Source: Musa acuminata AAA Group
Lineage: Eukaryota > Streptophyta > Magnoliopsida > Zingiberales > Musaceae
Length of the DNA: 64,000 nt
Assembly: GCF_036884655.1 (NCBI RefSeq)
Contig: NC_088340.1
Span: 3,301,001 to 3,365,000 of the forward strand
Reading direction: 5' to 3'
Position numbers and translations under genes: made by a program. The notes below the pieces were generated by a model. That model was not told the DNA's origin and searched no databases. It saw only the letters and a list, made by a program, of their open reading frames with translations. The first letter of the stretch is position 1. Each line of letters starts with the position of its first letter. Shown here piece by piece: positions 54,535 through 64,000 of the stretch.

Positions 54535-56837
54535 ATGGACATGGACGCTTCCGATAGCTGGCTCGCCTTCTCTCATTCCCAACAGCCCTACTTCCTCCAA
54601 GCCTTCTCCTCTTACCACCGTGGTATCTCTGCTTCTTTACCTCCACCTCTTTGTTGTTCCTTTTTTCTTATATCAGTTCTATGTGTGACCGACGCCCGCG
54701 TTTGGTTTCAGGTGGTGTCGAGGGAGCGGACGAGGAAACCAACGCGGCGACGGAGCTGGTGGCTCTGGCGGGGATGGGGCCGAAGCTGGAGGACTTCCTC
54801 GGGGGCCCGCTCGGGAGGTACTCCGGCGGTGACGACGCCCCCGGCGCTGAGGGTGTCTATGACTCCGACCTGAAGACTATCGCGGCCGGGTTCCTGCGCG
54901 GCCACCCGGCGGAGCAGCAGGAGCTCCAGGCAGCGAAGGAGGCTGCGCCGCCGGCGGAGTCAAGGAAGGCGGCGGAGACCTTCGGCCAGCGGACCTCCAT
55001 CTACCGAGGCGTCACCAGGTAACAGCCCAACGGAAGTCACTGCACTGCATACTGTGGGTGGGCTTATGGGAAAGCAAGATTTCTTCCCGTTCTCTCCGCA
55101 TGTATTTGATACCATGTTGGGGTATTTTGAGCAGGCACCGGTGGACGGGAAGGTACGAGGCGCATCTGTGGGACAACAGCTGTCGCCGGGAAGGGCAAAG
55201 CCGCAAGGGCCGACAAGGTACTCCGGAGACACTAACCTCAACCCGCTTTCCAACGCCTTGGATTTTTTATCCTTCTCATATTTGCTTACATGAGCTCCAT
55301 TTCACGTTGCTGTTCTTCTGCCTTGTGCTCTTCTCTTCTCGCTGCCACCGCAGTCTATTTAGGTGCGTCCCTTTTTGTTCTCTTCCATGACTTTTAACAT
55401 TTTCTGCAAATGGTTATGATGTCGATCGTAATTAAAGTATCTTTATTGTTTGGGCGGAATATTGTAGGTGGGTATGACAAGGAGGAGAAGGCCGCAAGGG
55501 CGTACGACCTGGCCGCGCTCAAATACTGGGGTCCGACGACCACCACCAACTTCCCCGTAAGTTAACCGGAATCACAGAAAAGCCTAACGTGCGTAATATA
55601 CGTGTAGTAACTGATGTGCGTGAGCGTCTCGTACTTTGTGGTAGATCTCTAACTACGAGAAGGAGCTGGAGGAGATGAAGAACATGACTCGTCAAGAGTT
55701 CGTCGCGTCCCTCCGAAGGTGAACCACCACCACCTCCTGGTTTCGAAGCTTGAGACGCATGCAAGCATGCGTTGCGTTGCATCGGTGTTTGAACTGATCT
55801 TTCTTTTGTCCCGAGGAATCAATCAATGGTGTTGATGCTTAGTTGTTCGTGCAGGAAGAGCAGCGGGTTTTCTAGGGGTGCCTCCATCTACAGAGGAGTC
55901 ACCAGGTTTGCTACTCTTTGATACTAATTTATTGTTAGACTCAGCTGTATACCTTTCATATTTCAGATTTAGTATGGTTTGCTTGTGTTTGCAGACACCA
56001 TCAGCATGGCCGATGGCAAGCAAGGATCGGAAGAGTGGCCGGCAACAAGGACCTTTACCTTGGAACCTTTAGTGAGTACTTCCAACAATACTGCTTGGCC
56101 TGAGAACGTTACAGTAAGCACAATAGGTGGGGATTGTGATGCATGATAAATCGGATTGGATTTTGGTGCGTTTAGGTACGCAGGAAGAGGCGGCGGAGGC
56201 GTACGATATAGCCGCCATCAAGTTCAGGGGCCTCAATGCGGTGACCAACTTCGACATGAGCCGCTACGACGTCAACAGCATCGTGAACAGTAATCTCCCC
56301 ATCGGCGGGCTGTCGGCCGGGTCGTCAAAGGCGTCGGAGTCGTCGCCGTCATCCTCCTCGGATACCATGAGCATCGATGTCAAGCATCAGCTGCATCGCT
56401 ATGACCCTTCGGCCTCCCTCGGGCCCGCCACCGTCGCCATGAAGCAGGATCGCGACTACTGGTCCCTGCTTGCTCTCCACCATCACCAACAGCAGCAGCA
56501 AAGCAGCCAAGCCTCAGGCTTTAGTCTGTTCTCTTCTGGTTCCACCATGGACTTTGCCACTGCTGCTTCGAATAAGGTCATGAGCCAAGAGACCGGTGGA
56601 GGTGGAGGTGGAGGTGGAGTGGCGTGGAACGATGGGATGTTAGAACAACAGCACGAACAATCTCAGGGCAGCAGCTGCACCTCCATCCCTTATGCTACCT
56701 ACGTTGCGTGTGGAGGTGGCTATGGTTACGAGGGCGCCACCGCGAGTGGCTGGGTTGCACCGCCTTCTTCCTACTATCAGCAGACTTCCAACCCGAATGT
56801 GGCAGCCTTTCAGACAGCAATCTTTGGGATGGAATGA
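54535..56837 (+). CDS. AINTEGUMENTA-like/PLETHORA AP2 transcription factor (nine exons, 479 aa)
   Basis: Exons: 54535-54622, 54712-55018, 55135-55217, 55354-55362, 55468-55556, 55645-55718, 55855-55905, 55995-56071 and 56176-56837; all introns are GT-AG and the frame is open throughout. Two AP2 DNA-binding domains (about residues 126-192 and 228-286) are joined by the conserved linker. The first has the [14 protein letters not shown] insertion that defines the euANT group, and euANT motifs [14 protein letters not shown] and [14 protein letters not shown] are present. Exon 4 is a 9-nt microexon that supplies the VYLG codons. The C-terminus is Ser-, Gln- and Gly-rich. Such proteins are nuclear regulators of meristems, root stem cells and embryogenesis. 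The N-terminal part is shorter than in BABY BOOM, closer to AIL6/AIL7-type lengths. No miR172 site is seen, as expected for euANT genes. Confidence 0.94.
55354..55362 (+). other. 9-nt microexon of the AP2 gene
   Basis: TCTATTTAG lies between CCGCAG and GTGCGT. Joined to the flanking exons it completes the VYLGG codons of the first AP2 domain in frame. Without it the domain loses three residues. Microexons at this point are conserved in the ANT family. Confidence 0.92.
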
Positions 56838-59349
56838 TGGGAGGGTGTGAGACGACGTTCGCAGCTGCTGCTTAGGCGATGGCTAGCAAAAAAGTGTGGG
56901 AGACATAGTGAGCTGATGTGAACTGACAAGCTTACACAAAGGAAGGAATGAGAATAGGGAGAGAGGGCTGACAGAAGAAGTCTAACAAGAGATTCAAAGT
57001 TCTGTTCATGGTCATGCTGAAACCTCTTTTACTTTTTTTTTTGTTTTGTTTTTCTTTTACTGACATGATTCTATATTGTCGTCGTCGTCGTCATCATCAT
57101 CTGTGTAATGGAAACAAGAAGCTTTTTGTAGCTTTATCTTTTCCGTTGTTATTTTCCAAGTTCAGCTGTTATCTTCTTTTTTCTATATATATCTTTTTTG
57201 TAGAACGATGTCTTCCTTTCACTGATGGGCGAGAGTCGAAACCATGTCAGCCTTTTGAACTCCATTCCTCGTAGTAGTAGTTGTTAGGATGCGTGTCGAA
57301 CATGCAGTGGATATTGGCATGTGTCTCAACTTGTGTCGATACAACAATAAGTGTGGTGATCTAATCTACGTCTATCTGTATGGTTGTTGTACGTGATTCA
57401 CCGAGATCATCTACAATGTATTGTATGAAAGATGAAAAGAGAGAGAGAGAGAGAGAGGTGGGAAACCTAAAAGCAACAAGAATGACTGTCCAATCATAAC
57501 AGGATGGGATACGTATGGATCATGATGATAAGATAAAAGATGGATACCGAGGCAATGATGCAGATCATAAGGAATACGCAGTGTTCTTTCATCTAGTAAT
57601 GCAGCACTTTTACTGCTCAGGTGTGTATCCGACTAGAGCGCATCGATCTCATCGGCTTCACGAGTTCTCCTCATCTCTCACGTAACTCTCATCTTCGTTT
57701 CGCTCTTTGAAACGATCGCAAGTGGTGATGCGAATGCAATGCTCGACAGGAAAAGTAGCTACTGCAACGACAAGGGGTTTCTTCTTCCCCATGTTGCCAA
57801 AGGGTGGACGGAGCGGGGTATGAGTGCGTGAGAAAGTGCCACACGTAGAACGTATTCATACGGGACAACAGCCGTACCTCTCACCATGCAGCAGAACTCA
57901 CAGATTCAAAACGCGTGTGGTGCTCCGCGTTCTAAAGCTTGCTAATAATCGAAGGAAGAAGGAAGGGGAATAAATAATCAAATGCTTCGTGCAGCTGTAG
58001 CCGCTGTCCAAAAAGATGGAAAAGATGAAGAACACAGCAAAAAAACTAATCAGAATGGAACACCACCACGCTGAAATGGGGAATATTTGGTGCTGTCTTT
58101 TGGGTGGCTTCGGAGTCTCTTTCATGCCTCATCTCCGGAATCAGCCCTAGGAAGATGGCTATCGGGTAGCTTCTTTCGGCGCTAGTTGAAGAAACCACTG
58201 TTGCAATCTCCTCCCCAAGGATTTTGACTGGGAACGACAAGGGTTAGTGTACTGCAGCTATAGCTGGCCGGGTTAATTATATTGGAGTTTGGCGATCACA
58301 GATTCTTACTGTTGGATATGAGATGACACTCGCATGTGACGATGCGGCTTTTGGTCAAAGTTTGACTCTTCATGCCTCGCTTGGTTCACGAAGCGGTAGC
58401 CATTATTATGATGCTGCATCGAGCAGGAAAGAGATGGAGTTCTTGGATGCCCTACAATCACAAACCTGTTCATTACTACTGCTTGGCAGTTGTGGATGCA
58501 GCTCGTGGAAGCAAGTCAAACGCACAAAGTAAAAGGAAAAGAAATGGCAAACAATCAAAGCTGGTCAGAAGGGAAAAAGAGCCAAACAAAAAGCAATTAG
58601 TCAAACGCACAAAGTAGGGAGGAAGGGGGGGGGGGGGGGAGCAAAAAAGAAGAGCTAACATTTAATAGGGTTTCAGTGCATCTGTTTCATGGAGTTGTTA
58701 CACTAATGGCTATTTGAGAAGGAGATTTCTTTTGTGGTTTCTGCTCAACCATTCATCAGTGCCTGTCACTCTACCAAGAGACCACTTAGTGAATCAAGGA
58801 CTGTGTTCATTGACCTTCTCTCTCTCTCTCTCTCTCTCTAGCATCATCAAGTGTGGGAGACAAAATCCCAACTCCTCTCATCAAATGCTGTCATGTTTTG
58901 CTGAAAACTGGGACCATTGGGTTCACAAAAGAGATCATCATAGTTTTATGTCAGAAACATGCATCGTTTGAATGTGCACATTTGGTGCTGGTTTTCTTTT
59001 CATCAGCTTTGGTAACTCGAGTAATCATGAAAAGTCCCTCTCCAACTGCAGCAACTCTCACCGATCCTCACAAGAATGACTAACTAAAGCTTACATTGAT
59101 ACAGAGTTGTATTTGAGGGCATCCTTTTCCTAATGTATTCTCATCTTTGAGATTAAATCCATGAAATCACATATATTATTGTGTGTTCCCAATCCAATGT
59201 GAAGAGCCTCAGAAACTGCCATGAGCTTCCGATCCCAAGCACACCTGTTTTGGGCCCATTCTCGGCCCATTTGGGTTTACATCTCAAATTAAACTTAGAG
59301 AGCCAATAATTATACGATTCAGTATTATTTTGACATCAACAACAACTAC

Positions 59350-59383
<34 letters not shown>

Positions 59384-62300
59384 TATTTTGATCAAAGATA
59401 AATGAACATTAAAATTCAATAATTCATAAAAGAAAGATGAGAGAGGCACTACACAAGAACACAAACCAAATCTAATTATAGAATTATGTTTGGGGATGCT
59501 TGTTTGAGTGATGCAGATTGGAGGACATCATGGTTGTGCAGACTAAGATAGAGGAATTATGTGACACAGAAAAGGAGTGTCCAAATGTTAAAATATCAAA
59601 TAATTGTAAGCAAATTGCTAAAAATATAATGTAAATAATGACAGTAAGTTCGAGTTAGATCTAACATGCAAAATAAATCAGATGAGTTGATATGTTTGGC
59701 TAATCCAATCATGAGAGAAGCGATAGACTGCTAAAATGGTGGCTACGAATCCATCCATTTTTTGTCCTCTTATACATGTCGATGATAATGGCAGAGGCAG
59801 AGCGACTAAATAATGCATTGAGGATGTATGAGCATCACGTGAAATGAAATATATCACGTCCATTATGTTCGTCTTTCTTCCTTTACGTTCTATTGTTTGT
59901 ATCGATGGGATTTGGAAATGGTGTTGGGTGGGGTTTCAACCCACATGCTGTGTCAAAAAATAAATAAATAAAAAGAAAAATATTCTATCTCGTCAAAAAG
60001 TGTTATAAAAGATAAAGCAAGGATTGTGAATTAATGCATCGATCTTAACATTTAATCAAGATTTTAGCTTTAATTAATATTAAAAACCATGTTGAATAAG
60101 TAGATAATGATCGACACCTCAATATTATATTATCGACATATCGTTATCACGTGGTTGATATTTCGATGTCATGCGTGACCAACACGATGATGCTATCTGA
60201 ACATTACCAACTATATTGGGTCAATCATATTTTCTTTGAATTCAATACAATACTATTTTACCTTTCTAAGAATCATCTTTGACATTGATGTATGTCTCCG
60301 AGCATAAAACAAAGAGAAAAACTTAAATTTAATTAGTACCTTGGATTTGATTGTTCTTGACACTTTATCGACACCTTAACTCTCAATAGTTTTTTTAGGT
60401 ATATACTCTTATAAGATTTAACATCTTTCGAATTCAATCTGATATCGATAAAAGAAAATTATCGAATTGCTCAAAATTAGTATCTAATTTGAAATTTCTA
60501 ACTTAACAATATTCAAGAATTGCTTTTAGATCAACCCATGTTTAATTAATTGTGTCATAAAATTGCACCAGAATCATTATCATATATCGTGCAGGTGGAG
60601 CCACATGAGTTCACATTATTTTATGGCCCAAAAGATCCCTCTTATCTTCCCAACTAAGAGACAAAAGAGGAGTCGTTCAATCGATTCAGATGGAGAATAG
60701 CAGCAGTGGGTGAGTGGATGAGGCCTTAATCGACCGCTTCTCTCGCTGTCACAAGCAAAATAAATGCCGTTCCCAATTGCTTGTGACGTCGATTCACAAT
60801 AATACCACGAATAAGACATGCATGTCAATCATTGTAGCGATTAGGTTTGATCATATCCTCGGTGATAGGAAGATGATGGCGATCGGACTACTGTTGGAGA
60901 TAATGTCCGATCTTATGTGATGTTAGTTTCATGCAATAATAATATTTCTTTCACGACAATCAACTATGTACTTGTGTTAATAATACATTCTTCTCAAAGA
61001 TTTCAAGTCAAATTGAAATGAAAGATGTCTCACTTATTCTCATCATCCGTGCACACAGGAAATAGACAAAATATTACAGATAATATAAATTTCCAAGTAA
61101 TAATAATACAGGTGGGTTGGGTTGTCTGTCCTTTTTGAAGTCAAAAGGATTATGTCATATTTCACGAGGAATCAAACTTAAACTAGTCCGAGACCAAACA
61201 CTCCTAACATGTATTCAAGTCGTAGGAATAGAAGAGAAATAAATGTGTCAAGTTGGAGTAGTATAAACAAACACTATTATTCATATATTTAACAGCAACC
61301 CTTATTCTATGGGTTCCACCAACCCTAGCGAGATGAGAGAAAGGTTAGTTGATTATTTATATAAATAATTCGAGAAGAGTTTTGGGTTTCGATTTGGTGC
61401 TGACATGCGAGAAAATTAAGGTTAGGTGAAGTTTTCGACGTGATCATTTCGACGGTCAAATTAATAATAAAATAAAGTAAAAAATAAATGTCTTATAATT
61501 TGATGGGTCTTTTATAATTAATACCATCGAAAAAAATATTTTGAATAAAACATGTTTGATATATTTGATATTTTAACTTGATAATTGATCGAGAGACTTG
61601 CTGACTGGACAACCACGTGTCGGACTAAGTTGCATGGGAATCGAGACCTCGCTCCAAACATATCCATCCAACCAAGAGTGGCAGCGTCGATGGAGCCGTG
61701 TTATGCAAGCCATGTAATGACAACAACACAACGTGACAAGCATGTAATTCCAGTGTTCCATGTCGGCATCATTAGAAATCTATAAAATTGGATTGAAATA
61801 TGTGCTATTTATTTTAGTTTATTTAGAAGGCCATGATAAATAACAGTGTGTGTCTAAAAATTATTTCTGAACCTTTAATTTTTAGTAAATAAATATAGTA
61901 TATTATTCTCATATTAATATTTTTCATATTAAAAATATCAAATAAAATTTTAAATCGGATTTAAGTTTATTAAAACATATGTATATATAATTCAATATTT
62001 TATTAAAAATAAGCATAAAAACAAATCATTAAATCATTAATTACCACGACATATAAGCTAGTCTGTAACAAAGAATGGTGACGTAGATTGGTCCTGCACA
62101 CTACGTCAGCTAAAATAGATTCATTACATCATACACTGCGTTAGTTGGCACGACATATAAGTTTCCCTCTCTCTCTCTCTTGCGCCTCCTTCCCCGCGAC
62201 GTCCCAATCTCGACGTGCGGATTCCGTGCTTTGTATTCGTCTCCCTCTCTTTCACTTGGTTGGGTAGAGTAAACGTGACGGCAATTTTGATGGGAACACT

Positions 62301-62402
62301 GCTGTCACTCGATTTGGATCGGCAAGCGGCGTCCCGGGGGCGGAAAAAGGTTCGGGCTTTTAGGGCAATGTGAAGGGCGGAGGAGCTCTGAGGTCGCCCG
62401 CC
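56838..62402. other. Long intergenic region, no gene recognised
   Basis: The first ~300 bp are the 3' flank of the AP2 gene. Simple repeats are (CGT)n near 57078, (GA)n near 57441, a G-run at about 58625-58639, (CT)n at about 58816-58840 and (AAT)n at about 59349-59391. Frames up to about 85 codons occur but none resembles a known protein. AT-rich blocks around 59.9-61.0 kb and 61.8-62.1 kb may be decayed repeats. A (CT)n run near 62165-62180 precedes the VIN3-like gene. Confidence 0.5.
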
Positions 62403-64000
62403 ATGGATCCCCCTTTCTCCGGTAGCCGTCTCGTCCCTTTTCCCTTGCCGTTTATGATTCCTTTGTTGCGTTTTTTTGGCGATTGTTGCGCGGGGCGCTC
62501 CCGATCTGCTTGTTATAACGGCGGATTTGACGGGGTTTCCGTCGAAGTTGGAACTCTCAAGGGTCTTCCGCGTTCTTGTGTGGTTCCTGCTCTGATCGAA
62601 TTGGGATGTTAAGGGGCTCTTTGGCGAGATAAAAATTGGATTTTTATGGGGTCGCGAGTGGTTCGCTTTTGTTCCCTTTCGTGTAGTTCCATTTGCTTGT
62701 TTGCTATCAAATCGATCAGCGGTTTGTGAAAGCTCCATTGGGAATGCTTATAATTGCCTAAGGAAAATAATAAACTCTTTTTTGCCTTTCTTCAGGAAAA
62801 TAATAAAATGTGGTTTTAATTCATGAGGAGTTCTTTCTCTGATTACTTTTTTGCCTTTCTTCAGGTCCTGAAACATTTTGGGGTTCTGTGATAGATGGAG
62901 TATCTTCCACTTCCACACAAGACTTCAAGTTTAAGCCATGCGTTTCCATGCTTCCATCAAATAGATAATGGTTTTATAAGTTGAGCATTTGCTTGCATCA
63001 AATAGTGCATTTATTTCACTCATGCACTCGAGCAGGAATGTACTGTTATTATCTTCAAATTACCTTTAATTTTCTTCAATAAGTTCATTTTGACCAGAGG
63101 TTTCTGCTTCGGTGGTATGATCCTCTGCCTGTTATACTACAGTTCTACAGTACTAAGGAAAAAAAAATTGCAGTCAATAGTTAGTCAGGGAATTCTACAG
63201 TAGTGTAAGTTTCATGAACACTAGATGGATCATCTTCTTTTATCATCCTACATTTTGGTTTCCTTCAAACATCGTATGCCATCGACATGTTTTAGATGCA
63301 TCGATCTTTCACTAAATCTGAGTTCGCTCTTCAGGATTTGCACTTGACCCATCTAAATGTAGCAAGTTGAGCATAGAGGAGAAGAGAGATCTCGTCCGCG
63401 AATTGTCAAAATGGCCTGAGAGTGCCTCTGAGAAGCTGCAGACATGGAGCCGGCGTGAGCTTTTGGAGATCCTGTGCACAGAGATAGGAAAGGAGAGGAA
63501 GTATACCAGCTTAACAAAACAGAAAATGATCGAATTCCTTTTCAGAGTTGTCTCTGAAAAAAGATCTGAAGAACCTGCAAAGGACGGGGATTTTGCTAAG
63601 GTTCCATCTACACTTGGTCCTCAAACTCCAGCAGCTAAGAGACACAGAAAGAACGAGCATCCATCGCGTTTAGCCTTCATCATGAACAACCACCTTCGGT
63701 CAAGTGACGCCGAACAAGTTCCAGAAAACACAAGACACTGCCTGAATTCAGCCTGCAGGGCTATTCTTAACATGGAAGACGCGTTCTGTAAGCGTTGCTC
63801 GTGTTGTATCTGTCGCGAGTATGATGACAACAAGGATCCTAGCCTTTGGTTGTTTTGTGGCTCAGAGACTCCTCCCCGAGCTGACTCTTGTGGCCTATCT
63901 TGTCATCTTGAGTGTGCTCTTAAGCATGAACGAGCAGGTATCATGAAGAGTGGGCAGTGTACAAGATTGGACGGGAGCTATTACTGTACAAACTGTGGAA
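62403..64000 (+). CDS. VIN3-like (VEL) PHD-finger protein, 5' part
   Basis: Exon 1 (62403-62421) encodes MDPPFS and the first base of the next codon. After a 913-bp GT-AG phase-1 intron, exon 2 starts at 63335 with [20 protein letters not shown] and remains open to the window end. The N-terminal region ([20 protein letters not shown], then [11 protein letters not shown]) and the atypical PHD finger ([55 protein letters not shown]) are those of the VIN3/VRN5/VIL family. VEL proteins associate with PRC2 in the nucleus and help to silence flowering-time and other genes. The FNIII and C-terminal VEL domains should lie beyond 64000. The tiny first exon was found from the splice phase and the typical N-terminus, so it is slightly less certain than exon 2. 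Confidence 0.9.

Noticed and set aside
58394..58420. miR172-like sequence TATGATGCTGCAT
   Set aside because: Only about 15 of 21 positions match, and no star sequence or hairpin partner was found nearby.
62124..62738. 204-codon minus-strand frame over the VIN3-like first exon
   Set aside because: It has no recognisable family, and the plus strand has a coherent spliced VIN3-like start.

Overview
This is plant nuclear DNA. It has spliced genes with GT-AG introns, a histone H4 gene, plant-only families (VIN3-like, euANT AP2 factor, fasciclin-like arabinogalactan protein, PR-1) and abundant Ty1/copia and Ty3/gypsy LTR retrotransposons. GC-rich coding exons beside AT-rich spacers, and the style of the gypsy LTRs, suggest a commelinid monocot, perhaps a banana relative. 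That placement is inference; no marker in the window settles it.

Layout. (1) 0.7-10.4 kb: a frameshifted PR-1 relic, an intact PR-1 gene, a two-exon UDP-glycosyltransferase of the flavonoid/anthocyanidin 3-O type, then an AT-rich block. That block is bounded by inverted copies of the PR-1 tail and of a ~180-bp repeat family, so an old inverted duplication has shaped the region. (2) 11.9-20.3 kb: a compact gene cluster with a BCS1-like AAA-ATPase, two tandem GT31 galactosyltransferase-like genes, histone H4 and a small plant-specific gene. (3) 21-29.4 kb: a tRNA-Gly(CCC) gene followed by LTR relics, a long (TA)n tract, a copia element with its 3' half missing, and tRNA-Gly 3'-half fragments fused to an LTR end. 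(4) 29.6-43.1 kb: an FLA with about 27 copies of an 11-residue repeat, divergently paired with a 149-codon gene. The spacer between them has been split by a 10.46-kb Tat-type gypsy element whose 5-bp target duplication (AGTAG) is still perfect.

(5) 43.3-51.9 kb: a nested retroelement cluster. A solo gypsy LTR contains a 4.55-kb non-autonomous LTR element with no recognisable protein genes, and a decayed copia contains another gypsy LTR. (6) 54.5-56.8 kb: a nine-exon PLETHORA/AINTEGUMENTA-like gene with a 9-nt microexon. (7) 62.4 kb to the end: the first two exons of a VIN3-like Polycomb-associated gene that runs off the window.

The most striking structure is inside the gypsy element. On the strand opposite gag-pol lies a three-exon gene (633 codons) with clean splice sites, a gypsy-type plant-mobile-like domain and a C-terminal coiled coil. 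Next to its 5' end is a ~20-copy array of 60-bp repeats. The sense polyprotein of this copy carries an in-frame stop and a changed reverse-transcriptase active site, while the antisense gene is intact. The LTR pairs of the gypsy element and of the non-autonomous element each differ by about 1.1 percent (7/624 and 5/446, counted by eye), so both inserted recently and at similar times.
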